DNA of 64,000 nucleotides from Mesobacterium_A sp034670065 (GTDB lineage: Bacteria > Pseudomonadota > Alphaproteobacteria > Rhodobacterales > Rhodobacteraceae), in NCBI GenBank assembly GCA_034670065.1, contig JAXMOG010000002.1, positions 372,001-436,000 on the forward strand, in the 5' to 3' direction. Numbering within the stretch: the stretch's first letter is position 1; each line of letters opens with the position of its first letter. The notes below the pieces were generated by a model. That model saw only the letters and a program-made list of their open reading frames with translations, was not told the origin of the DNA and made no database searches. Below, piece by piece: positions 42,704 to 51,608 of this stretch. Position numbers and translations under genes: made by a program.

Positions 42704-44008
42704 CTACTCGCGGAATGCCTTGGCGAAGTAATCTGAAAACGGCTTCACCAGATACTCCAGCGGAGTGCGATCGGCCGTCTGAATGAACGTCTCAACCGGC
42801 ATGCCGGGGATCAGAACAACGTTTTCAGGCAAACGGCTGATTTCACCCTCTGACAGTCGGATTTCGGCGCGGTAATAGCTGACGCGCGATGCTTCATCGG
42901 TGAACGCATCCGCCGAAATCTGCACAACTTGTCCAAACAATTCTGGCGTCTCACGCTGATCCAAAGCTGAAAAGCGCAGCACCACTTCTTGATCAATATG
43001 AAGCTGGTCAATGTGGATTGGCTCAACTTGTGCCGCAATCACAAGCGGACGGTCTTGTGGCACGATATACAGCAGCGGATCTGCGGCGCGGATAACCGAG
43101 CGGGGCGTAAACACCTGTAGGCCATACACCACACCAGACACAGGCGCTGTGATGTCCAGACGGGACAATTGCTCGGTCAGCGCACGGCGCTGTTCGGCCA
43201 TCTCGCGTTCACGGAACTGAAGGTCACGCAACGTTGTGATGGCATCTTCGCGGCGCGTGGTTTCCAGCTTCAGAATTTCGATATCGATCTCGGTCATGCG
43301 GCCTTCGGCTTGTGCCTTTTCCGCCGCCAATTCCCCAACGCTGCCTGCAAGGGATGCCTGATCGCGTTGCAGAGCAGAAACTCGGCTGGCTTGGGCCAGA
43401 CCGCGGTCCAACAGGGACTGTTGATCGCCCAATTCCTCTTCGATCAGATCCAATTGACGGTTCAAAGCCACTTGCTGAGCTTCGATGCCCAGAACCTGAT
43501 CTGCAATCTGGTCAGAGCGCTTATTCAGCTGCTCGACTTCACGGGAATATGTATCTTGCCGGGCCGAGAACAAGCGCAACTGGCCATCAACCAGATCAGA
43601 GATTTCGGGGTCTTTCTGGGCCAGTTCCAACAGTTCATTGGAAAAAACGATCTCATCCTCGCCATCGCGTTCGGCAACCAGCCGGGCACGGCGGGCGACC
43701 ATTTCGTAATATTGCCCTTCGACGATGACCAATTCGGACTGAAGTACAGTTGGGTCAAGCCGCAGTAGCGTTTGGCCGATTTCTACGGTGTCACCTTCAT
43801 CAACCAAGATTTCAGCGACAACGCCGCCATCCAAGTGCTGAACGACTTGCCGGTTCTGATCCACTTCGATCTGGCCAGAGGCCACAATCGCACCGGAAAT
43901 GTTGGTGGTCGCTGCCCAATATCCGAAACCACCCAGCAGGATCAGTACAACGATCAGTCCCAATGTCATGGGGACCCGCATGGAAAAGGTTTTGTTGACG
44001 CTGTTCAT
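42704..44008 (-). CDS. Type I secretion membrane fusion protein (HlyD family)
   Basis: A 434-residue periplasmic adaptor. A short cytoplasmic N-terminus precedes one membrane helix (about 14-33). A lipoyl-like half follows (QHLDGGVVAEILVDEGDTV), then a long coiled coil (about 90-285, rich in E/Q/L heptads), a second lipoyl half and a C-terminal beta domain. It matches the PrtE/PrsE type that partners PrtD-like ABC exporters. Its start overlaps the ABC gene stop by 4 bases. No outer-membrane TolC gene or RTX substrate is visible nearby. Confidence 0.92.
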   Translation of the reverse strand: MNSVNKTFSMRVPMTLGLIVVLILLGGFGYWAATTNISGAIVASGQIEVDQNRQVVQHLDGGVVAEILVDEGDTVEIGQTLLRLDPTVLQSELVIVEGQYYEMVARRARLVAERDGEDEIVFSNELLELAQKDPEISDLVDGQLRLFSARQDTYSREVEQLNKRSDQIADQVLGIEAQQVALNRQLDLIEEELGDQQSLLDRGLAQASRVSALQRDQASLAGSVGELAAEKAQAEGRMTEIDIEILKLETTRREDAITTLRDLQFREREMAEQRRALTEQLSRLDITAPVSGVVYGLQVFTPRSVIRAADPLLYIVPQDRPLVIAAQVEPIHIDQLHIDQEVVLRFSALDQRETPELFGQVVQISADAFTDEASRVSYYRAEIRLSEGEISRLPENVVLIPGMPVETFIQTADRTPLEYLVKPFSDYFAKAFRE

Positions 44009-45738
44009 CGTACCCCTCCACCACCGCTGGCGGTTTGAATTTGTTTGTGGTTTTGAACCACTTGTTTCAGAACTTCGTCTTTTGGTCCAAAGGCCACGCG
44101 TGCGCCACCTTCAAGCATCAGCAGCAGATCGCATTCTTTGATCGCGGCAGGACGGTGCGCCATGATCAGCACGGATTTGCCTTCTTTCTTCATACGTCGA
44201 ATTGCAAGGTTCACAGCATCGCTGCCCTCGTTATCGAGGTTCGAGTTCGGTTCATCCAAAACCAGCAGAACCGGGTCGCCAAACATGGCACGGGCCAAAC
44301 CAATGCGCTGCATTTGACCGCCAGACAGACGGCCACCAGCGGCGCTGACACGGGTGTCATAGCCATCAGGCAACCGAAGGATCATTTCGTGAGCATCGGC
44401 TTTTTTGGCCGCCTCTACGATTTTTTCCGGATCGGGGTTTTCAGATAGCTTGGCAATGTTTTCGGCAATGGTGCCTTCAAAAAGCGTGACCCTCTGTGGC
44501 AAGTAGCCGATATGCCGACCAAGCGCTTCTGATCCGTATTGGTCCAGTGTTGCCCCATCCAGACGAATTTTCCCGCCAGCTGGGCGCCAGACACCGGTCA
44601 ATGCGCGCGCCAGAGTAGATTTACCCGCACCAGACGGTCCGATCACGCCAAGTGCTTTGCCGGGCTCCAGGGTGAAGCTGACAATCCGCAACGCGGCCTG
44701 CTGTTCGCCGGGGGGCACAACGGTCAATTGCTGAATGTCCAGCTTGGCACGTGGTTTTGGCAAAGGTGTCCGCGCGGCTTCTGGTGGAAGTTCTGAAAGC
44801 AGTCGTGACAGGTTGTTCCAGCCGCGTCGTGCCGCCTGAACCAGGGGCCACTGGCCAATTGCCATTTCGATCGGAGCCAAGGCCCGGCCCATAAGAATGG
44901 AACCAGCGATCATGGCACCAGGTGACAGTTCGCCCTGCAAAACCAGAAAGGCACCAAGGCCCAGCATGGCAGACTGCAAGAACAGCCTGAATGTTTTGGT
45001 TGCAGATGAAAACGTACCCACCAGATCAGCTGACGCAATCTGACTTTTCAGTGAATCATTGCGTGCATGATGCCAGCGTTTGAATGCAGCGTCGCGCATA
45101 CCCATGCTTTGCACCATTTCCGCCTCTGTCCGGATTTGGTCCGAGATGGTGTTGGCGCGCATCGCGTTTACGTTGGATTTTAGGGTCGGGCTTTTCGTCA
45201 CTAATTGGTTGATCACCGTAACGACAATCAAAATTGTGCCGCCGATGATGGCCAGATAGCCAAGCCAAGGGTGGAAGGCCATAATCCCGATCAGGAAGAA
45301 TGGCGTCCACGGAATATCGAAAATCGACAACAAAACCGGAGAGGACATCAGCCGCTGCACAGATTCCAAGTCGCGCAGTCCACTGGCGGATAGTTCATCC
45401 GGCTTGATCGCGGCGCGGCGCATCACGGCATCAAAAACACGGGTATCCAGTTTGGATTGAAAACGCGCCGCGACGCGCCCCATGACACGGCCACGGACAT
45501 AATCCAACAAGCCCATCATGCCGTACAGGAAGGCAACAATAACCGTTAAGGCGATCAACGTCGCCACAGACCGAGACCCAAGCACTCGGTCATAGACCTG
45601 AAGCATGTAGATTGGACCGGTCAACATCAGCAGGTTTACGATAAAGCTGAAGATACCAACGAACCAATAGTAGGGTCGGCTTTCCCGCCGTGCAGCGCGC
45701 AGCTCAGCGATGCCATTTGACAGATTTGGTGATGCCAT
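44005..45738 (-). CDS. Type I secretion system permease/ATPase (PrtD type)
   Basis: A 577-residue fusion of an ABC membrane domain (about 1-320) and an ATPase domain. It has no C39 peptidase domain, as in PrtD. Walker A is GPSGAGKST near 364, the signature LSGGQMQRIGLARA near 473, and Walker B with LLVLDEPNSNLDNEG follows. It probably exports RTX-type proteins directly from the cytoplasm to the medium with the adjacent HlyD-type protein. It is divergent from mlaA. Confidence 0.93.
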   Translation of the reverse strand: MASPNLSNGIAELRAARRESRPYYWFVGIFSFIVNLLMLTGPIYMLQVYDRVLGSRSVATLIALTVIVAFLYGMMGLLDYVRGRVMGRVAARFQSKLDTRVFDAVMRRAAIKPDELSASGLRDLESVQRLMSSPVLLSIFDIPWTPFFLIGIMAFHPWLGYLAIIGGTILIVVTVINQLVTKSPTLKSNVNAMRANTISDQIRTEAEMVQSMGMRDAAFKRWHHARNDSLKSQIASADLVGTFSSATKTFRLFLQSAMLGLGAFLVLQGELSPGAMIAGSILMGRALAPIEMAIGQWPLVQAARRGWNNLSRLLSELPPEAARTPLPKPRAKLDIQQLTVVPPGEQQAALRIVSFTLEPGKALGVIGPSGAGKSTLARALTGVWRPAGGKIRLDGATLDQYGSEALGRHIGYLPQRVTLFEGTIAENIAKLSENPDPEKIVEAAKKADAHEMILRLPDGYDTRVSAAGGRLSGGQMQRIGLARAMFGDPVLLVLDEPNSNLDNEGSDAVNLAIRRMKKEGKSVLIMAHRPAAIKECDLLLMLEGGARVAFGPKDEVLKQVVQNHKQIQTASGGGGVR

Positions 45739-45977
45739 GTGTTAGCGTTCCACTTGGATTAGTGTTTCCGTACGGGCGACGATGCCACCTTTCGCAGTTC
45801 TTTGTCCAAAATATGGCGACATTATTAGCAATTTGTCGCTCTATAAGCGGGATGTCGCGGATACGCCACAAGGACACGGTTTTGTGCACGTGACCTTGGG
45901 CATTAAAAAAAATAGGCCTATCTAAGGCCATACGACTGCGGCTGTGTCTGCGCCAGCCGAAATTTGGGGAAGTTATT
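45739..45977. other. Intergenic region between type I ABC gene and mlaA
   Basis: This 239-base divergent gap must hold both promoters. I see only a weak inverted pair, GCGACA and TGTCGC, about 12 bases apart near 45813-45836, and an A-run near 45903. No gene is supported. Confidence 0.4.
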
Positions 45978-46736
45978 TTGCATAGCAAATTTTCGCGCAA
46001 TTTATTTGCGACTGCGATTTTAGTGGCCCTTGCGGCCTGTTCAACTCCGGGACCGGGCCAAGCGCCTGATGGAATCTGGGACCCGAACGAAGAAGCAAAC
46101 CGCAAACGCCATGAATTCAATAAAAGCCTGGATAAAAAGCTGCTGCGCCCTGTAGCGGTGACCTATGTGAAGGTTGTACCCGAGCCGATGCGCTACAACG
46201 TGACCAGCTTGGCTGATTTTCTGGGGACGCCGAAATCCATTGTGAACCAGGTTTTACAAGGGGATTTGAAGGGCGCGGGCCGAAATACACTGCGGTTTAC
46301 GGTCAACGCGACCTTGGGCTTTGCCGGGCTGGCCGATGCGGCAACAGGTCTGGGCCTTCCCGCCGATCCCAGTGATTTTGGCGAAACACTGTATGCTTGG
46401 GGCGTGCCGGAAGGTGCGTATCACGAATCGCGGTTCACCGGGCCGAAAACACAACGTGATCGTGCTGGTGGCTTGGTCGATTTGGTCTTGGACCCTGTGG
46501 GCTATGTTCTGCCCTCACCCGAAAAATACTATGGTACCGCGATCAAGTTGGCCGACAAGGTCGGTGATCGTGGCCAGTTTGCCGGAACGGTTGATTCCGT
46601 TTTGTACGAAAGCGCCGACAGCTACGCGCAGTCACGCTTGGTATTTCTACAGAACCGGCGTTTTGAGTTGGGCGATACCAAATCTGCCGAGGCAGAGGAG
46701 GTTGATCCGTTTGAGTTGGATACCGAAGGTTTTTAA
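45978..46736 (+). CDS. mlaA: MlaA (VacJ) outer-membrane lipoprotein
   Basis: MlaA removes phospholipids from the outer leaflet of the outer membrane and passes them to periplasmic MlaC. The 252-residue product begins with a lipoprotein signal whose lipobox is LAAC (C21). The MlaA core contains VPEPMRYNVTSLADFLGTP and RFTVNATLGFAGLADAA. The start is a TTG: no ATG gives the signal peptide, and GGGGAAG stands just upstream at the right distance. mlaC follows 5 bases after; mlaFED is not in this window. Confidence 0.93.
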   Translation: MHSKFSRNLFATAILVALAACSTPGPGQAPDGIWDPNEEANRKRHEFNKSLDKKLLRPVAVTYVKVVPEPMRYNVTSLADFLGTPKSIVNQVLQGDLKGAGRNTLRFTVNATLGFAGLADAATGLGLPADPSDFGETLYAWGVPEGAYHESRFTGPKTQRDRAGGLVDLVLDPVGYVLPSPEKYYGTAIKLADKVGDRGQFAGTVDSVLYESADSYAQSRLVFLQNRRFELGDTKSAEAEEVDPFELDTEGF

Positions 46737-46741
46737 AAGTA

Positions 46742-47332
46742 ATGAATATGAAGCGACGTGACTTTCTGTTTGGCTCCACCGCCTTGATCGCCTCACCGGG
46801 GTTTGCCTGGGCGCTGACCGAAGGGCAGGCTGGCGATCTGATCGAAAAGCTGGTGGTCAAGATCAACAGCATCATTAAGACGGCCAAGTCGAATTCGGCG
46901 ATGTACGCAGAGTTTGAGCGTATTTTCCGCAATTATGCGGACACCTCTTATGTTGCCGCATATGCAATGGGTGTTGACGGACGCCGCGCCACGTCAGCGC
47001 AAAAGCGCGCGTTTTCTGATGCGTTCATCAAGTATTTGTCCCGAAAGTACGGTAGCCGTTTTCAGGAATTCGTTGGCGGACGGTTGGAAGTGCAATCTGT
47101 TCGCAAAGTGAAAACCTACTACGAAGTGACAACGATGGCCTACCTAAAGGGGCAGGCGCCGTTCGACATCACGTTCCTTGTGTCAGATCGCAGCGGCAAA
47201 GACCTGTTCTTCAATATGTTTATCGAAGGCATCAACATGATGCAGACGGAACGTACAGAAGTTGGTGCGTTGTTGGATCGCAATCGCGGAGATATTGACG
47301 CGATGATCGCCGACTTGAAGAAATCGGGCTAA
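46742..47332 (+). CDS. mlaC: MlaC/Ttg2D periplasmic phospholipid-binding protein
   Basis: A 196-residue shuttle of the Mla lipid transport pathway. The N-terminus MNMKRRDFLFGSTALIASPG looks like a Tat signal (RRDFLFG), giving a cleaved periplasmic protein. Family stretches include YGSRFQEFVGGRLEV and VRKVKTYYEVTTMAYL, and the C-terminus ends with a helix. It lies 5 bases after mlaA and is certainly cotranscribed. MlaC with a Tat-like rather than Sec signal is a feature to note. Confidence 0.88.
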   Translation: MNMKRRDFLFGSTALIASPGFAWALTEGQAGDLIEKLVVKINSIIKTAKSNSAMYAEFERIFRNYADTSYVAAYAMGVDGRRATSAQKRAFSDAFIKYLSRKYGSRFQEFVGGRLEVQSVRKVKTYYEVTTMAYLKGQAPFDITFLVSDRSGKDLFFNMFIEGINMMQTERTEVGALLDRNRGDIDAMIADLKKSG

Positions 47333-47348
47333 CCAAACCGTTGGGCAG

Positions 47349-47369
47349 GGCCGGTCAGTTAGACCGGCC
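47349..47369. terminator. Hairpin spanning the PBP stop codon
   Basis: GGCCGGTC and GACCGGCC are a perfect 8-bp stem with a 5-base loop. The stop codon of the class A PBP gene (minus strand) lies within it, and it starts 16 bases after the mlaC stop. Converging transcripts probably end here. There is no T-run. Confidence 0.55.
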
Positions 47370-49490
47370 GCCACCTCCAAAGATATTCCGCAGCAGCTGT
47401 TCCAGGCCGCCGCCGCCATTGCGCGGCTTGGGGTCCGGCTTTGGCGCTGGGGGAATCGGTGCTTCGGATGGCAGAGGCCGCACAGGCAGCCCTTCGTTCA
47501 CACGAACCATCGCCTCATGCCAGATTTGCGCTGGCAGCCCGCCGCCGGTTACGCCGGTCAGGGGGGTGTTGTCGTCATACCCCATCCAGACACCCGCAAC
47601 GTAATCGGCGGTGAAGCCGATGAACCAAGCGTCACGTGCTGATTGGCTGGTGCCGGTTTTGCCCGCTGCAGGACGGTCTGCCAGCTGTGCACGGCGCCCG
47701 GATCCTTCGCTGACAACCTTTTCCATCATCCAGATCAACTGACGCGCGGCGCTTTCGTTGATCACCCGTTCACCAATGCCGCCTGCCGTATCCATCAATG
47801 GTTCTGAGTCGCCCTGTAGACGCAGCGCAGTCAGCCCGTATGGGGTAACGGACGACCCGCCATTTAGAATGCCGGCATAGGCGCCGGTCATTTCCAGCAG
47901 GCTGGCTTCGGAGCTACCCAGCGCCATGGCCGGTGTGTCGTTCAACTCACTGCGAATGCCGAAATCATAGGCGACGCGGTGCACCAGTTTTCGGCCAACG
48001 CTTTCCGAAATCTTGATGGCCGGAATGTTGAGCGACCATTTCAGCGCGTCGGTCAGTGTAACGGTTCCCTTGAACTCACTGGTGTAGTTCTTGGGGCACC
48101 ATTCGCCCGATCCGGGCACATCCAGGCAATAAGGTGCGTCTTCGACCGTATCCAACGGGCTGTATCCCAGCTCAAGCGCAGTGGCATAGATGAAGGGTTT
48201 GAAGGAAGAGCCGGTTTGACGCTTGGCCTGTGTGGCGCGGTTGAAAACACCTGCCGCATTCACTTTGCGCCCGCCCACCATGCCACGCACGGCACCATCG
48301 GCCGACATAATGACGATTGCGGCCTGTGCTTCTGATCCTTCACGGACCTGATTCTCAAAAACCTCTGTCATCGCATCTTCGGCAGCGGCCTGAATGCGCG
48401 GGTCCAGCGTTGTGCTGATGATCACGTCTTCTGTTGTGTTCCGGGTGAAGAATTCAGGCCCGCTGGTCATCACCCAATCAGCAAAGTACCCGGCACGCAT
48501 CACCTCGGCCTCTTGGGACAGGGTGGCGGGGTTCTGTTGGGCTGCACGCTCTTCTTCAGGTGTCAGATAACCCTGTTCACGCATCAATCGAAGAACGGTG
48601 GCTGCACGCGCTTGGCTGCGCTCTAGGTTGGTCGTTGGGGCAAGTCTGGTCGGAGCTGTCAGCAATCCGGCAATGATTGCCGATTCGGCGGCGGTCAGTT
48701 CCGCCGCGTGTTTGCCGAAATATCGCTCTGCAGCGGCCTCGGCACCGTAAGCGCCGCCGCCCATATATGCGCGGTTCAGATAGATCGACAGAATCTCATC
48801 TTTGCTGAACTTGGCTTCCATCGCCATGGCGTAGAGCGCTTCTTTGATCTTGCGCCCCATAGAGCCGCGCCGACAGTCCGCGACATACTCTTGTTCATCT
48901 TTCCAGGCGTTCGGATCGAACTCCACACCCAGGCACATCAGCTTGGCTGTTTGCTGTGTGATGGTAGAACCGCCGTGCCCGGAGAGCGGGCCGCGCCCTT
49001 CGCTCAGGTTGATGCGAACGGCACTGGCAACACCACGTGGGCTGACACCAAAGTGCCGATAGAAGCGTTTGTCTTCCGTCGCGACAATGGCATTTTTCAA
49101 ATGAGGTGAGACACTTGAGGCTGTTACTGCACCGCCAAACTGGTCTCCGCGCCAAGCGAACACCTCGTTATTCCGGTCCAGCAGAGTGACTGAGCCCCGC
49201 GCTCGTCCGTCCAGCAGTTCGGTGACATCTGGCAGCTGGGTATAAAAATAGGCCACGGCCAATCCCAGCACCAACGCCATAACCAAGGCAACGCGTGAGA
49301 CGATCGTCCAGACAAGCCGCATGATCCAGCGGAAGATCGCGCCAAAGAACCGTGCAATAGGATTGCGCGACCGGCGTTTCTTGCGCGCAGGTGCTTTCTT
49401 GCGAGGCCGACTCGCCGCTTTCGATCCCTTGGATTTAGGGTAGCGCTTGTCCGCAACCAGCCGCTGCTTGGGCCGTTTTGAATCACTCAT
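47355..49490 (-). CDS. Class A penicillin-binding protein (PBP1 family)
   Basis: A 711-residue bifunctional peptidoglycan synthase. A long Lys/Arg-rich cytoplasmic tail (1-45) precedes the membrane helix (about 62-83). The GT51 domain has catalytic E139 in VATEDKRFYRHFG and GGSTITQQTAK. The transpeptidase domain has S428-x-x-K431 in TGSSFKPF and KTGTSQS near residue 613. The C-terminus is Pro/Gly-rich (PIPPAPKPDPKPRNGGGG). The start at 49490 was preferred over 49565. It is divergent from glnK-amtB across 275 bases. Confidence 0.93.
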   Translation of the reverse strand: MSDSKRPKQRLVADKRYPKSKGSKAASRPRKKAPARKKRRSRNPIARFFGAIFRWIMRLVWTIVSRVALVMALVLGLAVAYFYTQLPDVTELLDGRARGSVTLLDRNNEVFAWRGDQFGGAVTASSVSPHLKNAIVATEDKRFYRHFGVSPRGVASAVRINLSEGRGPLSGHGGSTITQQTAKLMCLGVEFDPNAWKDEQEYVADCRRGSMGRKIKEALYAMAMEAKFSKDEILSIYLNRAYMGGGAYGAEAAAERYFGKHAAELTAAESAIIAGLLTAPTRLAPTTNLERSQARAATVLRLMREQGYLTPEEERAAQQNPATLSQEAEVMRAGYFADWVMTSGPEFFTRNTTEDVIISTTLDPRIQAAAEDAMTEVFENQVREGSEAQAAIVIMSADGAVRGMVGGRKVNAAGVFNRATQAKRQTGSSFKPFIYATALELGYSPLDTVEDAPYCLDVPGSGEWCPKNYTSEFKGTVTLTDALKWSLNIPAIKISESVGRKLVHRVAYDFGIRSELNDTPAMALGSSEASLLEMTGAYAGILNGGSSVTPYGLTALRLQGDSEPLMDTAGGIGERVINESAARQLIWMMEKVVSEGSGRRAQLADRPAAGKTGTSQSARDAWFIGFTADYVAGVWMGYDDNTPLTGVTGGGLPAQIWHEAMVRVNEGLPVRPLPSEAPIPPAPKPDPKPRNGGGGLEQLLRNIFGGGGRSN

Positions 49491-49609
49491 TCTGAATTGC
49501 CCGAAATCTGCTCTTTTTCTTCTGTTTATAGATTTTAATGACGAGTGTTGACCGGAAACCGCCATAATTTTGAGTTTATATTCCGCCTAAAATTTAGACA
49601 AACACCCAT

Positions 49610-49630
49610 TTTTGTGCAAATTTTGTGCAA
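49610..49630 (+). promoter_or_regulatory. Tandem TTTTGTGCAA repeat ahead of glnK
   Basis: TTTTGTGCAA occurs twice, 11 bases apart (49610-49619 and 49621-49630), in the gap between the PBP and glnK genes. The two TGCA cores also form an imperfect palindrome, TGCAAATTTTGTGCA. NtrC sites contain GTGCA half-sites, but the spacing here is not the classical one, so the link to nitrogen control is only a suggestion. Confidence 0.35.
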
Positions 49631-49765
49631 CTTTCGACGATTTCGCCCCTGAAATACGCATTCCCTCCCTTCAAAATCCGCGGCGTACGGCGTCTTCCTG
49701 CCGATGCAAATCGCGGGCACCGTCCTGTACGACCTGCAACGGAAAACCGACCGAAGGGGACTAAG

Positions 49766-50104
49766 GTGAAACTTATCATTGCAACAATCAAACCGTTCAA
49801 GCTGGAGGAGGTCCGCGAGGCGCTGACCGACATCGGCGTGCGCGGCATGATGGTTACCGAGATCAAGGGCTTTGGCTCTCAATCGGGCCATACTGAAATT
49901 TATCGCGGCGCTGAATACGCGGTTAATTTCGTGCCCAAGATCAAGCTGGAAATCGTTGTAGCGTCTTCGATGGCCGACCAAGTGGTCGAAACCATCACCA
50001 AGACGGCTCAAACCGGCAAAATCGGTGATGGCAAACTCTTTGTCTTGGATGTGCAGCAAGCAATTCGCGTGCGCACCGGCGAAACCAACGCAGACGCCCT
50101 TTAA
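49766..50104 (+). CDS. glnK: Nitrogen regulatory P-II protein GlnK
   Basis: A 112-residue P-II signal protein that senses 2-oxoglutarate, ATP/ADP and nitrogen status and gates AmtB. The T-loop reads GHTEIYRGAEYAVNFVPK with the uridylylation target Y51. The C-terminal signature VLDVQQAIRVRTGE is standard. The start is a GTG at 49766, with AAGGGGA upstream; it gives MKLIIATIKPFKLEEV at exactly the family length. It is 31 bases ahead of amtB, the usual glnK-amtB pair. Confidence 0.95.
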   Translation: MKLIIATIKPFKLEEVREALTDIGVRGMMVTEIKGFGSQSGHTEIYRGAEYAVNFVPKIKLEIVVASSMADQVVETITKTAQTGKIGDGKLFVLDVQQAIRVRTGETNADAL

Positions 50105-50135
50105 CGGCGCGGCGAATCCAGAGGGATACGAACAT

Positions 50136-51473
50136 ATGAAACTGCTCAAAACGCTCGCACCGGCTGCCGCGCTGATCGCGCTGCCTTGCATCGGGCTTGC
50201 TCAAGACGATGGCCCCGTACCTGGTGTCAACGCTTCGACAGACACCGTCTTCATTCTTAACTCATTGCTGTTCCTTGTCGGCGGCTTCCTGGTTTTCTGG
50301 ATGGCAGCTGGTTTTGCCATGCTCGAAGCTGGCTTGGTTCGCGGCAAGAACGTAACCATGCAGCTGATGAAGAACGTCGCATTGTTCTCGTTGGCGGCAA
50401 TCTTCTACTACCTGATCGGCTACAACCTGATGTACCCACTGGGCACATGGTCGGTTGACGGCATCCTGTCCGGCGTCTGGGGCCCAGGTGTTCTGGAAGC
50501 TGTTGGCGTAGCCGCAGACGGCGCGGACGACTATTCCTATGCGTCGACCGGTTCTGACTTCTTCTTCCAGCTGATGTTCTGTGCAACCACCGCATCCATC
50601 GTTTCCGGTACGCTGGCTGAACGCATCAAACTGTGGCCTTTCCTGATCTTCACGATCATTCTGACTGCCATCATCTACCCGCTGCAAGCGTCGTGGAAAT
50701 GGGGCGGTGGCTTCCTGGACGAAATGGGCTTCCTGGACTTCGCCGGTTCGACCGTTGTGCACTCCGTAGGTGGCTGGGCGGCTCTGACTGGTGCCCTGAT
50801 CCTTGGACCACGTATCGGTAAATACAAAGAAGGCCGTGTTGTTCCTATGCCAGGTTCGAACCTGACACTTGCTACCCTGGGTACGTTTATCCTGTGGCTG
50901 GGTTGGTTCGGCTTCAACGGTGGCTCGCAGCTGGCGATGGGCACTGTAGGTGACGTTGCTGACGTATCGCGCATCTTTGCTAACACCAACACTGCTGCTG
51001 CTGGTGGTGCCATCGCGGCCCTGCTGCTGACGCAAATCCTGTACAAGAAGCCTGACCTGACCATGGTTCTGAACGGCGCTCTTGCTGGTCTGGTGTCGAT
51101 CACTGCTGAACCTCTGACCCCAGGTCTGGGTGGCGCAACGCTGATCGGTGCACTGGGTGGTGTGATCGTGGTTCTGACAGTTCCGCTGCTGGACAAACTG
51201 AAGATCGACGACGTTGTTGGCGCGATCCCGGTTCACCTGATCTGCGGTATCTGGGGCACCATCGCGGTTGTCTTCACCAACTCTGACGCATCGCTGGGTA
51301 CTCAGCTGTACTCCATCCTGGTTGTCGGTATCTTCACCGTCGTATCCTCGGGTGTGGTTTGGTTCATCCTGAACATGATCATGGGTCTGCGGGTATCCGA
51401 AGAAGCCGAGATCACTGGTCTGGACATGGCCGAGCTGGGCATGGAAGCCTATCCTGAATTCTCTAAGGGCTGA
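50136..51473 (+). CDS. amtB: Ammonium transporter AmtB
   Basis: A 445-residue ammonium channel with an N-terminal signal peptide (about 1-22, ending in ALPCIGLAQ) and 11 membrane helices. Family motifs are GFAMLEAGLVRGKN and DFAGSTVVHSVGGWAAL (the conserved pore His), with the second pore His in IPVHLICGIWGT. The C-terminal tail (EEAEITGLDMAELGMEAYPE) contacts GlnK. The upstream glnK gene supports regulated closure by P-II. A strong terminator follows. Confidence 0.96.
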   Translation: MKLLKTLAPAAALIALPCIGLAQDDGPVPGVNASTDTVFILNSLLFLVGGFLVFWMAAGFAMLEAGLVRGKNVTMQLMKNVALFSLAAIFYYLIGYNLMYPLGTWSVDGILSGVWGPGVLEAVGVAADGADDYSYASTGSDFFFQLMFCATTASIVSGTLAERIKLWPFLIFTIILTAIIYPLQASWKWGGGFLDEMGFLDFAGSTVVHSVGGWAALTGALILGPRIGKYKEGRVVPMPGSNLTLATLGTFILWLGWFGFNGGSQLAMGTVGDVADVSRIFANTNTAAAGGAIAALLLTQILYKKPDLTMVLNGALAGLVSITAEPLTPGLGGATLIGALGGVIVVLTVPLLDKLKIDDVVGAIPVHLICGIWGTIAVVFTNSDASLGTQLYSILVVGIFTVVSSGVVWFILNMIMGLRVSEEAEITGLDMAELGMEAYPEFSKG

Positions 51474-51500
51474 TCTTCTCCTTCCTGCAGCCTTTTAGAA

Positions 51501-51534
51501 AACCTGCCCGGGCGTTCGCGCCCGGGTTTTTTTG
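51501..51534 (+). terminator. Rho-independent terminator after amtB
   Basis: CCCGGGCG pairs with CGCCCGGG around a TTCG tetraloop, followed by seven T. It lies about 30 bases after the amtB stop and closes the glnK-amtB operon. Confidence 0.95.
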
Positions 51535-51608
51535 TGGGCCATTGCCAAAGACCGCTGGTGCTGTATCTTCGCATTCACGAACGTGAATAACATGCGAGTG
51601 AGGACGCC

